From CAZVAO01 sp964625175 (GTDB lineage Bacteria; Bacillota; UBA994; PWPR01), in contig CAZVAO010000027.1 in NCBI GenBank assembly GCA_964625175.1, forward strand, positions 1 to 21,485: a stretch of DNA of 21,485 nucleotides, read 5' to 3'. The stretch's first letter is position 1. Each line of letters begins with the position of its first letter. The position numbers were made by a program, and so were the translations under genes. The notes beneath the pieces were generated by a model, which made no database searches, was not told the origin of the DNA, and worked only from the letters and a program-made list of their open reading frames with translations. This document shows positions 1 to 6,846 of the stretch, one piece after another.

Positions 1-21
1 TGAGGTCCTTTCTAAAATAAC

Positions 22-56
22 AAAACGGCGGTCCGCATCAACGGAACGCCGTTTTT
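22..56. terminator. Bidirectional hairpin terminator downstream of purA
   Basis: Bases 22-35 pair with 42-55 (C26-G51 through G35-C42 plus four A-T pairs, one G31/A46 mismatch), with a 6-nt loop. A run of five T follows on the plus strand, and TTTT closes the stem on the minus strand. It can end a plus-strand transcript entering from outside the window and also the purA transcript. A homologous hairpin lies at 6175-6208 beside the second copy of the repeated element. Confidence 0.75.
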
Positions 57-70
57 AAATCTATATATGA

Positions 71-193
71 AGAAATTTCAGAATTGCAGAGAGGTCACGG
101 CGCAAGCATGTTTATGCAATGATGGCGTACATATGTTACGTCGAATAAATAAGCATCCGAGCAACACTGAGATCTCTCAATTATGGAATTTCT
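71..193 (+). repeat. Structured intergenic repeat, copy A (candidate ncRNA)
   Basis: This 123-nt element aligns without gaps to 6225-6347 at roughly 70 percent identity by eye. Its ends pair: 71-92 with 173-193 (one bulge at 87, one mismatch 81/183, one G-U pair 78/186). Inside, 108-115 pairs with 149-156 (one G-U at 111/153), and 126-129 pairs with 137-140. Its right end lies inside the purA stop codon (192-194). The G-U pairs in the fold favour a plus-strand RNA, but the neighbouring hairpin would serve well as terminator of a minus-strand RNA, so the strand is uncertain. No known RNA family was recognised. Confidence 0.6.
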
Positions 194-1469
194 ACCAGAT
201 GCGGTGGATGATGGCGGTCTGCTGCCGCTCAGGTCCAACCGAAAACATAATAATGGGCACATTAATCAAGTCTTGAATCGTTAATAAGTAATTTTGCACA
301 TTGACGGGCAAATCTTCAAATCGCGAGACCCCCGTTATATCTTCTGACCACCCTGCCATCGTAACATATACTGGCTCACAGGCATTGAGAATATTCTCGC
401 TGGCTGGGTATTCTTTGATGATTTGATCTTGGTAGCGATAACCCACACAGATTTTAATCTCCTCTAGACCCGCTAGAACGTCAAGAGAATTGATTGTCAT
501 TCCTGTCACCCCTGCAACGCGACAAGAGTGCTTGACAACGACAGCATCAAACCAGCCAACTCGCCGTGGTCGGCCAGTTGTTGTGCCATACTCACGGCCG
601 ATTTCACGAATCTGTTGTCCGATTTCATTGGCTAATTCAGTTGGGAAAACACCCTCCCCTACCCGAGAAGTATAAGCTTTGGCCACACCAATCACTTCGT
701 CAATATATTTCGGGCCAACACCGGCTCCCACGCAATAGCCAATTGGATTTGAGGAGGTGACATAGGGATAAGTGCCATGATCGTAGTCGAGCATTGCCCC
801 TTGTGCACCCTCAAAAACAACTTTTTTGCCATTCTCTAATTCATCGTTCAAAAAGGCTGAGGTATCAATCACATAGGGACGAATCATATCAGCCAAAGCA
901 CTGTATTCGTCGTAAATTTCTTGATAATCAACAGGCTCTCCCTGATAGACTTTCGTAATCCAGATATTCTTCTCCTCAACCATAATGCGTAATTTCTTGG
1001 CAAAAGTCTCTGGCTCAATCAAGTCACAGACCCGAATACCGCAACGAATTGCCTTGTCTGTATAGGCTGGGCCAATCCCCTTTTTGGTGGTGCCGATTGC
1101 TCGATCGCCACGTGCTTTCTCCTGTAACTCATCGAGGACATTGTGATAGGGAAGAATAATATGGGCACGATTGCTAATTTTTAAATTGGTTGTGCTATAC
1201 CCTTCACCTTGAATATATTCTAATTCTTGCTTTAACACACGTGGGTCTATGACCATGCCATTCCCCATGACGCAAATTTTATCATTATGAAAGATACCTG
1301 AAGGCACAAGATGTAACGCATGACGTTTTTCACCAATGACGATTGTATGTCCTGCATTGTTACCACCTTGATATCGTGCGACGATCTGTGCGCGTGAAGC
1401 CATATAATCTGTGATCTTACCTTTTCCTTCGTCTCCCCACTGCGTACCTAATACGACTATTGCTGACAT
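192..1469 (-). CDS. purA: Adenylosuccinate synthetase
   Basis: This cytosolic enzyme of purine synthesis joins IMP and aspartate using GTP to give adenylosuccinate, the first committed step to AMP. The protein has 425 residues, normal for the family. The N-terminal GDEGKGK loop is at residues 12-18, with the catalytic Asp13 and His41 (GGNNAGHT) at the numbering known from the E. coli enzyme. GTTKKGIGPAY and TTTGRPRRVGW signatures are also present. An in-frame ATG five codons upstream (1484) overlaps the GGAGG site; the ATG at 1469 is correctly spaced from it and gives the usual MSAIVVLGTQWGDEGKGK start. The gene is monocistronic, with its own promoter at 1509-1537 and a terminator at 22-56. 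The C-terminal end looks complete although the stop codon overlaps the repeated element. Confidence 0.97.
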   Translation of the reverse strand: MSAIVVLGTQWGDEGKGKITDYMASRAQIVARYQGGNNAGHTIVIGEKRHALHLVPSGIFHNDKICVMGNGMVIDPRVLKQELEYIQGEGYSTTNLKISNRAHIILPYHNVLDELQEKARGDRAIGTTKKGIGPAYTDKAIRCGIRVCDLIEPETFAKKLRIMVEEKNIWITKVYQGEPVDYQEIYDEYSALADMIRPYVIDTSAFLNDELENGKKVVFEGAQGAMLDYDHGTYPYVTSSNPIGYCVGAGVGPKYIDEVIGVAKAYTSRVGEGVFPTELANEIGQQIREIGREYGTTTGRPRRVGWFDAVVVKHSCRVAGVTGMTINSLDVLAGLEEIKICVGYRYQDQIIKEYPASENILNACEPVYVTMAGWSEDITGVSRFEDLPVNVQNYLLTIQDLINVPIIMFSVGPERQQTAIIHRIW

Positions 1470-1484
1470 AATTTTTACCTCCAT

Positions 1485-1798
1485 TAAATAACACTCTTAC
1501 AGATAACCATATTACACTATCATTCGCCCTATTGCAAACATTAATTTATATTACTGCTTAATTACCACGATATAGCCCATTGAAATCAGATAAACACGAA
1601 CATTAAATAGTCTATACCATTTTATATTTCGTGTTTTTGCCCTAAGAATCGATTGTGAAGTCGAAAATTTCAACAAACTTCGTCATCTATTTACTCATCT
1701 AGCGCAAAGTACCACCCTGATTAATTTTTCTTCTATAGCAGGAATATGTGTTATAAAAGCGAACTACAGTAGGTATAAAATTATGAAGGAGTGTCCCT
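1485..1798. other. Divergent intergenic region purA / M20 gene
   Basis: This gene-free stretch holds the purA promoter on its left. In the middle is a 9-bp inverted repeat, AAACACGAA (1592-1600) and TTCGTGTTT (1628-1636), with a 27-nt spacer and two further T bases on the right. On the right is the GAAGGAG ribosome binding site of the M20 gene. A TATAAA at 1774-1779 could be a -10 box, but no convincing -35 box precedes it. Confidence 0.4.
1509..1537 (-). promoter_or_regulatory. Sigma-A type promoter of purA
   Basis: Read on the minus strand, TTGCAA (1537-1532) and TAATAT (1514-1509) are separated by exactly 17 bases. This places transcription start about 35-40 bases before the purA ATG. No purine riboswitch or PurR-like box was recognised between promoter and gene. 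Confidence 0.6.
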
Positions 1799-2974
1799 AT
1801 GTTTGATATTAAGAAAGAAGTAGAAGCTTTATATCCAGAGATTAAAGCTTTACGTCGCCAAATCCACATGAATCCTGAGATTGCATATCAAGAATTCAAA
1901 ACTTCAGCTTTAGTAGAGCAAGTTTTAAACGAAGCTGGCATTGAAATCGTTAAGTATCCTGACTCCACAGCTGTAGTAGGCATTTTGCGCGGTGGCAAAC
2001 CGGGTAAAACAATTGCCTTGCGTGCGGACATGGATGCACTTCCCCTGCAAGAAGAAGTTGAGTGGGAAGGTAAATCTACTGTTGCAGGTATTATGCATGC
2101 TTGCGGTCATGATATGCACACAGCTGGCCTAATGGGTGTCGCTAAAATCCTGAGTAAACATAAAGAAGAAGTTCCCGGTACGGTTAAGTTCTTATTCCAA
2201 CCTGCCGAAGAGTCTCCACCGGGTGGCGCAAAAGGCATGGTTGCAGCAGGGGCTTTAAAAAACCCTGATGTAGACATGGTCTTTGGTCTCCACGTTGGCA
2301 CTGACTCAACTCCTGGTCATGTGAAAGTTAATTATGGTTATAGCTCAGCGAACTCAGATCGTTGCAATATTACAATTTTCGGTAAAGGTGGCCATGGCGC
2401 CTACCCGCAAACGACCGTTGACTCTGTCGTTGTGGCCTCTCATGTCGTCGTTGCCCTCCAAACAATTGTTAGTCGCAATATCGCACCTCTTGATAATGCC
2501 GTCATTTCAGTGGGCAGTTTTCACGCAGGCACCGTCAACAATATCATTGCGGACTCTGCAAAATTACAAATAACTGTGCGCAGTTTGGACCCTGAAGTGC
2601 GCGAGACGCTTAAAGCACGAATTCAGGCCGTAACAGAGGGCATTTGTACTGCAATGGGTGCAAACTGTGAAGTAAACTACATGTATGGTTACTCCTCTAC
2701 CTTGAACACGGATTCCGCTTCCGATATTGTCAAAGCCGCGGCTCTTAACGTCGTTGGTGAAGATCATATGACCATCAACACAACACCGTCAATGGGTGGA
2801 GAAGACTTCTCCTACTTTGCTATGGAAGTTCCTGGCGGATTCTTCGGAATCGGTGCAAAACCTGACCGCGAAGTGATCTATCCTGGTCATAACCCAAACT
2901 TCTTCGTTGATGAAGAGGCTCTAAAAACGGGCATGGAAATGATGGTTAGTATCGTTTTCGAAGCAAATAAATAG
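1799..2974 (+). CDS. M20D-family metallo-amidohydrolase (N-acyl-amino-acid / hippurate hydrolase type)
   Basis: This is a soluble metal-dependent hydrolase of peptidase family M20, subfamily D, whose members release amino acids from N-acyl or other amide conjugates. The protein has 391 residues, standard for the family. Candidate metal ligands are all present: Cys102 and His104 (HACGHDMH), Glu137/Glu138 (PAEE), His165 (GLHVG) and His364 (GHNPNFF). A dimerisation-type insert follows from about residue 185 (IFGKGGHGAYP). There is no signal peptide, so it should act in the cytosol. The start follows GAAGGAG with good spacing. It is transcribed alone and ends at a perfect terminator (2989-3019). 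Exact substrate (hippurate, acetyl-amino acid, dipeptide) cannot be decided from sequence. Confidence 0.9.
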   Translation: MFDIKKEVEALYPEIKALRRQIHMNPEIAYQEFKTSALVEQVLNEAGIEIVKYPDSTAVVGILRGGKPGKTIALRADMDALPLQEEVEWEGKSTVAGIMHACGHDMHTAGLMGVAKILSKHKEEVPGTVKFLFQPAEESPPGGAKGMVAAGALKNPDVDMVFGLHVGTDSTPGHVKVNYGYSSANSDRCNITIFGKGGHGAYPQTTVDSVVVASHVVVALQTIVSRNIAPLDNAVISVGSFHAGTVNNIIADSAKLQITVRSLDPEVRETLKARIQAVTEGICTAMGANCEVNYMYGYSSTLNTDSASDIVKAAALNVVGEDHMTINTTPSMGGEDFSYFAMEVPGGFFGIGAKPDREVIYPGHNPNFFVDEEALKTGMEMMVSIVFEANK

Positions 2975-2988
2975 TAACTTTTTAATTC

Positions 2989-3023
2989 AAAAGACAGAGA
3001 GCTGAGCTCTCTGTCTTTTCGTT
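2989..3023. terminator. Terminator between convergent M20 and HAD genes
   Basis: A perfect 14-bp stem (2989-3002 with 3006-3019) closes a 3-nt loop. The stem ends in TTTT on both strands, so it can terminate the M20 transcript and the converging HAD-gene transcript. Confidence 0.85.
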
Positions 3024-3040
3024 TTAAATAATCAAAAGGG

Positions 3041-3745
3041 TTACAGGATATCTTTTAACTCTAATAATTGGGTAATTGTATAATCCGGTTGAATGGGCTC
3101 ATTGCTGTAGTCGTAATGCGCGATGTTAAAGAAAATAGCAGCTAACCCTGCTTTTTTAGCACCGATTATATCTCCGTCGTAATTATCGCCAATGTAGACA
3201 TACTCGTGTGGCTGCCCCCCTAATTGATTCACTGCATGATGAAATATCCCGATATCCGGTTTAGGGGCACCGAAAATTTCTGAACACACCACAACTTCCA
3301 TATAGGGCTCTACTCCGATCGGCCCTAACCGACTCAGACCTTCTGCAAATCCATTTGTTATTAAACCCAATTGGTATTTAGGTTGTAAATAGGCGAGTAG
3401 ATCCAAAGCATGATCAATCATAATTGTACCACTGTAAAGTGTGCTAAGAAACAAAGCTGCGAATTCCTCGCCTTGTTGCTCAGACATATCGTATCCTAAA
3501 TCGCTCGCCGTCAACATGAATCGACTCGTGTTTATGGATTCAGAGGCTCGTTTGCCTTCCCGATATTCACGCCATAATCGCTCATTATTACGCTGATAAG
3601 CCCTCCAGAATGATGGCTCATAATTATCGCCTAAGCCAGCTAAACCCTGCAATTTTGCCCAGATAGCGCTCAACGCAACGTGAGCATTTGCGGTGAAATC
3701 AAATAGTGTGTTGTCTAAGTCAAATAATACCCCGCGATAATGCAT
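3041..3745 (-). CDS. HAD-superfamily hydrolase, YjjG/YfnB-like nucleotidase
   Basis: This cytosolic phosphatase most resembles the YjjG/YfnB group of pyrimidine 5'-nucleotidases or house-cleaning phosphatases. Numbered from the chosen start, motif I is FDLDNT with nucleophile Asp9 and Asp11, motif II is ITNG near residue 130, motif III Lys162 lies in GAPKPDIGIF, and motif IV is GDNYDGD with Asp187 and Asp191. A helical cap domain lies between motifs I and II. The third in-frame ATG (3745) is chosen because GGTAGGT sits six bases before it. Starts at 3751 or 3760 would add two or five residues but lack a ribosome site. It converges on the M20 gene and is divergent from the S9 peptidase gene. 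Substrate range is inferred from family only. Confidence 0.85.
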   Translation of the reverse strand: MHYRGVLFDLDNTLFDFTANAHVALSAIWAKLQGLAGLGDNYEPSFWRAYQRNNERLWREYREGKRASESINTSRFMLTASDLGYDMSEQQGEEFAALFLSTLYSGTIMIDHALDLLAYLQPKYQLGLITNGFAEGLSRLGPIGVEPYMEVVVCSEIFGAPKPDIGIFHHAVNQLGGQPHEYVYIGDNYDGDIIGAKKAGLAAIFFNIAHYDYSNEPIQPDYTITQLLELKDIL

Positions 3746-3870
3746 AATCATACCTACCATTTCTTACAACGATCGATTTTCGCGCCTCTAAGCACGTAAT
3801 CTTTTGTTATTATACCAGTTCTTTAGCATAAGGCGAATAGTGTTTTGTAAATTTATGGTGAAGCGATTAA

Positions 3871-3899
3871 TTGACAATGCCTTTGAAGGAATTTATGAT
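3871..3899 (+). promoter_or_regulatory. Sigma-A promoter of the S9 peptidase gene
   Basis: A consensus TTGACA (3871-3876) and TATGAT (3894-3899) are separated by 17 bases. Transcription would start near 3906, before the AAGGAGG site at 3926-3932. This rules out in-frame starts upstream of the promoter. Confidence 0.8.
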
Positions 3900-3938
3900 T
3901 ATGTACCGAATACTACTATATCTCGAAGGAGGATGATT

Positions 3939-5891
3939 ATGAATAAACACGCTTTTAGCAATAACGACTTACTTGCAATGCATTGGACGGGTAACCCGGT
4001 CCTATCTAACAATGGTTCCAAACTCCTATATGAAGTTACGGATGTTAACGCAGACGAAAACAAATACGTCACCAACATCTGGCTTTGGGATGGAGAGAAG
4101 AGTAGCGAATTCACAACTGGTAGCGGACAAGCTCTCACCAATAATCGCAATCCACTTTGGTCACCGAATGACCAAGCTGTTGCTTTCCTTTCCAATCGCA
4201 GTGGCAAAAACCAAATATGGCTGACGCAATTTGGTACAGGTGAAGCGCGCCAATTAACCCATGCACCAGCTGGAGTTGACTCATTTGCTTGGTCCCCCGA
4301 CAGTAAAACTATATATTACTTGGCGACCGAGTATGAAAAAGAAAACCCCTTCCCTAAACAAGCTAAAGTAACGCATATCACCAAGTTGCGCTATAAATTT
4401 AACGGAACAGGCTACCTCAGCCACATCCCAAAACAATTATACAGCATTCGCATCTGTGATCTGGCCAATGAACAATTAACCAGTGATGAATTGGGTGCCG
4501 GAGCTCCTGTTGTTTCCCCTTGTGGTAAATACATTGCTTTTAGTGCCAACCGTACGACCGATGAGCAGGACTTAAAGTTCGATATCTGGTTGTTGGAAAT
4601 TGCCACTAGAATCCTGACCTGCGTAACCCCCCATACTGGACGTTTTAGTGAGCCCCTATTTTTGCCAGATGGTCGCCTTCTTTGTAAAGGCAACGATGTC
4701 CATCCCTATCCAGGTGGCTACCCTCAAATTTGGGAGATTGATCGAAAGGCGCATACAGTTCGTAATCTAACAGCCGAATACCCCCACTATATTGGGAAGA
4801 GCGTTGGCAATGATGTCAGTTCTGAACGTGGTAAAAATGGTGTCACCGTTTCTGCAGACAGCCGCACCCTATACTTCATTGCAACCATAGGAGGCAACTG
4901 CTACCTCGAATCACTTGACCTCACTACAGGTCAGTTCGCCCGCGTTTTTGGTGAAGGACAGATGGTCATCACCTCCTATGATTTAAAAGGAGATTGCATT
5001 GCCCTAAATCTGGCTGATCCGACCACGCCTTGTGATATTTGGGTTGGTAATCAAGAGGAAATCGAACGAATCACTTATCTCAATGTCGAACTATTTGCTG
5101 ATAAATATATTGGCTGGCCAGAACCGATCCATTTTGCAAGTCCTGAAGGGGTAACCCTCGAAGGCTGGCTCATCAAGCCCATCAATTATGTTGATGGTGC
5201 AAAGCATAAAACAATTATGGAAATCCACGGTGGCCCCCACTCCACATATGGCAATATCTTCTTCCACGAATTCCAGATTCTAGCTGGTAATGGCTATGCG
5301 GTTTTCTATGCCAATCCACGGGGTAGCCTAGGTTATGGAGAAGCATTTTCTAGAGCTGTGGTTGGGGATTGGTGTGGTTGTGATGCCCGCGACCTCCAAT
5401 TCATGGCCGACCAAGTGCGCCAACTGGATTGGGTTGACGAAATGCATTTCGGCGTCACCGGCGGTAGCCAGGGCGGTTACTTCACGAACTGGCTCATTGG
5501 CCATTGTGATTATTTCTCAGCTGCTGTCACACAACGTTCCATGAGTAATCTTTACACGAAGTACGGTATTGCTGATAATGGTTGGAACGGTGATCGCTTT
5601 GGAATGGGCGGAGCTGATTTATGGGATCAGGAAGATTTTATCTTAGAACGCTCTCCAATCCGCTATGCTCCGAATGTCCACACACCTTTACTCTTTATCC
5701 ATAGTGATCAAGATTTGCGTTGTCCATTGGAACAAGCTGAGCAATTCTACGTCGCATTAAAGCGCCTAGGCAACATCACTGAAATGATGATTTTCCATGG
5801 TGAAAACCATAATTTGTCTCGTACAGGATCACCTGCTAACCGGCTCGTGCGTCTTGATGCGATTCTCAACTGGTTCAATAAATATTGCTAG
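3939..5891 (+). CDS. S9C-like prolyl oligopeptidase family peptidase
   Basis: This is a serine peptidase of the acylaminoacyl-peptidase / dipeptidyl-peptidase type that trims short peptides. The protein has 650 residues. Residues about 1-390 form a WD40/TolB-like beta-propeller with repeated SPD/SPC and LW elements. An alpha/beta-hydrolase domain follows. The catalytic triad is visible as Ser510 (GGSQGG), Asp592 (HSDQDLRCP) and His624 (GENHN). The oxyanion region is EIHGGPH. The start at 3939 follows AAGGAGG by six bases. An upstream in-frame extension to 3804 crosses the promoter and is rejected. There is no signal peptide, so it is probably cytosolic. It is monocistronic, and its transcript ends at 6004-6030. 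The substrate is unknown but fits a peptide-degrading cell. Confidence 0.93.
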   Translation: MNKHAFSNNDLLAMHWTGNPVLSNNGSKLLYEVTDVNADENKYVTNIWLWDGEKSSEFTTGSGQALTNNRNPLWSPNDQAVAFLSNRSGKNQIWLTQFGTGEARQLTHAPAGVDSFAWSPDSKTIYYLATEYEKENPFPKQAKVTHITKLRYKFNGTGYLSHIPKQLYSIRICDLANEQLTSDELGAGAPVVSPCGKYIAFSANRTTDEQDLKFDIWLLEIATRILTCVTPHTGRFSEPLFLPDGRLLCKGNDVHPYPGGYPQIWEIDRKAHTVRNLTAEYPHYIGKSVGNDVSSERGKNGVTVSADSRTLYFIATIGGNCYLESLDLTTGQFARVFGEGQMVITSYDLKGDCIALNLADPTTPCDIWVGNQEEIERITYLNVELFADKYIGWPEPIHFASPEGVTLEGWLIKPINYVDGAKHKTIMEIHGGPHSTYGNIFFHEFQILAGNGYAVFYANPRGSLGYGEAFSRAVVGDWCGCDARDLQFMADQVRQLDWVDEMHFGVTGGSQGGYFTNWLIGHCDYFSAAVTQRSMSNLYTKYGIADNGWNGDRFGMGGADLWDQEDFILERSPIRYAPNVHTPLLFIHSDQDLRCPLEQAEQFYVALKRLGNITEMMIFHGENHNLSRTGSPANRLVRLDAILNWFNKYC

Positions 5892-5897
5892 ATTAAT

Positions 5898-5969
5898 GAT
5901 GGTTGAACGATAGTTGAACGATGGTTGAACGATAGTTAAACGATAGTTGAACAGTTGTTGAACGATTGT
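5898..5969. repeat. 11-bp tandem repeat, six units plus a partial
   Basis: Six consecutive 11-base units fit the consensus GATRGTTGAAC: 5898-5908, 5909-5919, 5920-5930, 5931-5941, 5942-5952 and 5953-5963, followed by a partial unit. Units 4 and 6 are the most diverged. The array starts seven bases after the S9 peptidase stop codon. Three related units occur in inverted orientation at 21260-21292. Confidence 0.85.
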
Positions 5970-5985
5970 AAAAGGAGTACATGAT

Positions 5986-6015
5986 ATGCTCACAAAACTT
6001 TTTAAACCGCTCTGA
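5986..6015 (+). other. Nine-codon mini-ORF overlapping a terminator
   Basis: AAAGGAG at 5971-5977 stands eight bases before an ATG that opens a nine-codon frame (MLTKLFKPL, stop TGA). The last codons lie in the left arm of the terminator at 6004-6030. The layout recalls a leader peptide or the remnant of a truncated gene, but no plus-strand gene follows. Function unknown; translation is not shown. Confidence 0.3.
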
Positions 6016-6030
6016 AAAGGGCGGTTTTTT
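6004..6030 (+). terminator. Terminator downstream of the S9 peptidase gene
   Basis: Bases 6004-6012 pair with 6019-6027 (nine pairs, one T-G), the loop is six bases, and the T run extends to 6030. Confidence 0.85.
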
Positions 6031-6174
6031 GTTTCTGTAAACACCCTAGCAAATTGTATGGCCCGCGGCCACATCAGGATGTCCAATCCGAGCTTGCTCA
6101 GATCACTAAATTTGTCAGGGAATTTTTTAAGATTTAGCTAATCTACGGCTGCACACTCCCCTATATATAACACC

Positions 6175-6208
6175 AAAACAGCAGACCGCTTAAGCGGTCT
6201 GCCGTTTT
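6175..6208. terminator. Hairpin terminator of the M24-GNAT-PH operon (homologous to 22-56)
   Basis: Bases 6175-6189 pair with 6194-6208. The only imperfection is A6180/C6203 on the plus strand, which becomes a G-U pair in a minus-strand RNA. TTTT ends the minus-strand stem. It corresponds position by position to the hairpin at 22-55, with compensatory changes G30-C47 to A6183-T6200 and T32-A45 to A6185-T6198. It is placed to end the minus-strand operon. Confidence 0.65.
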
Positions 6209-6224
6209 CAATCAATCAATTCTA

Positions 6225-6347
6225 AAGGATTTCAGAGTTGTGGAGAGATTAAGCCACGAGCCTGTTTATGCAATGATGGTCTACAGCAAGTACGTCGAAT
6301 AAGTAAACATCTAAGTGACGCAGAGATCTCCCATTTGTGAAATTCTT
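6225..6347 (+). repeat. Structured intergenic repeat, copy B (candidate ncRNA)
   Basis: This gapless homologue of 71-193 has paired ends: 6225-6246 with 6327-6347, including G-U pairs 6228/6344 and 6237/6335, mismatches 6235/6337 and 6238/6334, and a bulge at 6241. An inner stem is 6263-6268 with 6304-6309, extendable by a G-U at 6269/6303. Compared with copy A, three end-stem pairs change on both sides: G72-C192 to A6226-T6346, A73-T191 to G6227-C6345, and A88-T177 to G6242-C6331. Its right end lies in the stop codon (6347-6349) of the PH-domain gene. Confidence 0.6.
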
Positions 6348-6817
6348 TATTTGGACCAGGCTGAGTATAGTAAATCATAGGTCTCCTGCGACCGTTGCTG
6401 ATCTCGATAGTTAATGATGCTGAAGGTATCATGATATTTCACCACAACGAAGGGTCCTGTCTTCTGCTGCATAAAGAGTCGACCGTTCCCCCACTCTGCT
6501 AAACGGAATTTGCCGATTAAGGCATAACCAAAGGCATCAATACCGTTTGAGCGCAGCTCAATTTTGGGAATTTCGGATGTGAGCTCTACAGAAGTTATTT
6601 CAGATAAGGGAATCTCAACACCGTAGCTACCCGTAATCACCATATTTCCGTTCTCAATGGTCACAGCTGGCGGTACTAAAACAACATATCCCATATATCC
6701 AGCGATAACGACAACGATCGCAATTGAGAAAATCATCTTTACTCTTGTCAATCCCTTCTTATCCAAATACCACATCAAAGCAACAAGTATCACAATACCA
6801 CTCGCGAGATAGATCAT
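6347..6817 (-). CDS. Small membrane protein with bacterial PH-like domain
   Basis: A 156-residue protein with two hydrophobic segments, about residues 1-18 and 27-48. They are followed by a soluble domain (about 50-156) that resembles the bacterial PH-like domain family (Pfam bPH_5 type). The recognisable parts are ITSVEL, GKFRLAEWGNGRLFMQ and the terminal INYRDQQRSQETYDLL. Such domains usually sit on the cytoplasmic or outer face of the membrane, and their ligands are mostly unknown. AAGGAG stands six bases before the ATG. It is the last gene of the apparent M24-GNAT-PH operon, 29 bases after the GNAT stop. The family call is from memory of the pattern, not a search; the function is unknown. 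Confidence 0.7.
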   Translation of the reverse strand: MIYLASGIVILVALMWYLDKKGLTRVKMIFSIAIVVVIAGYMGYVVLVPPAVTIENGNMVITGSYGVEIPLSEITSVELTSEIPKIELRSNGIDAFGYALIGKFRLAEWGNGRLFMQQKTGPFVVVKYHDTFSIINYRDQQRSQETYDLLYSAWSK

Positions 6818-6846
6818 ATTTTACTCCTTAATAGATCAGGTTTTGC

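Larger units (their letters stand above)
5892..6346. other. Repeat-rich intergenic region between S9 and PH-domain genes
   Basis: This gene-free stretch contains, in order, an 11-bp tandem repeat (5898-5969), a 9-codon mini-ORF with a ribosome binding site (5986-6015), a terminator (6004-6030), about 140 bases with nothing recognised, a hairpin (6175-6208) and repeat copy B (6225-6347). Longer reading frames across it are translations of the repeats. Confidence 0.6.

Noticed and set aside
71..193. 5S rRNA, 6S RNA or tRNA
   Set aside because: The length and paired ends recall 5S, but no conserved 5S, tRNA or 6S sequence is present.
3804..3938. N-terminal extension of the S9 peptidase
   Set aside because: A consensus promoter and the AAGGAGG site lie inside it, so translation must start at 3939.
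5898..5969. Possible CRISPR array
   Set aside because: The units are 11 bp and directly adjacent with no unique spacers, and no cas genes are nearby.
5829..6086. 85-codon minus-strand frame
   Set aside because: It translates the 11-bp repeats and the terminator, overlaps the S9 gene end and has no ribosome site.
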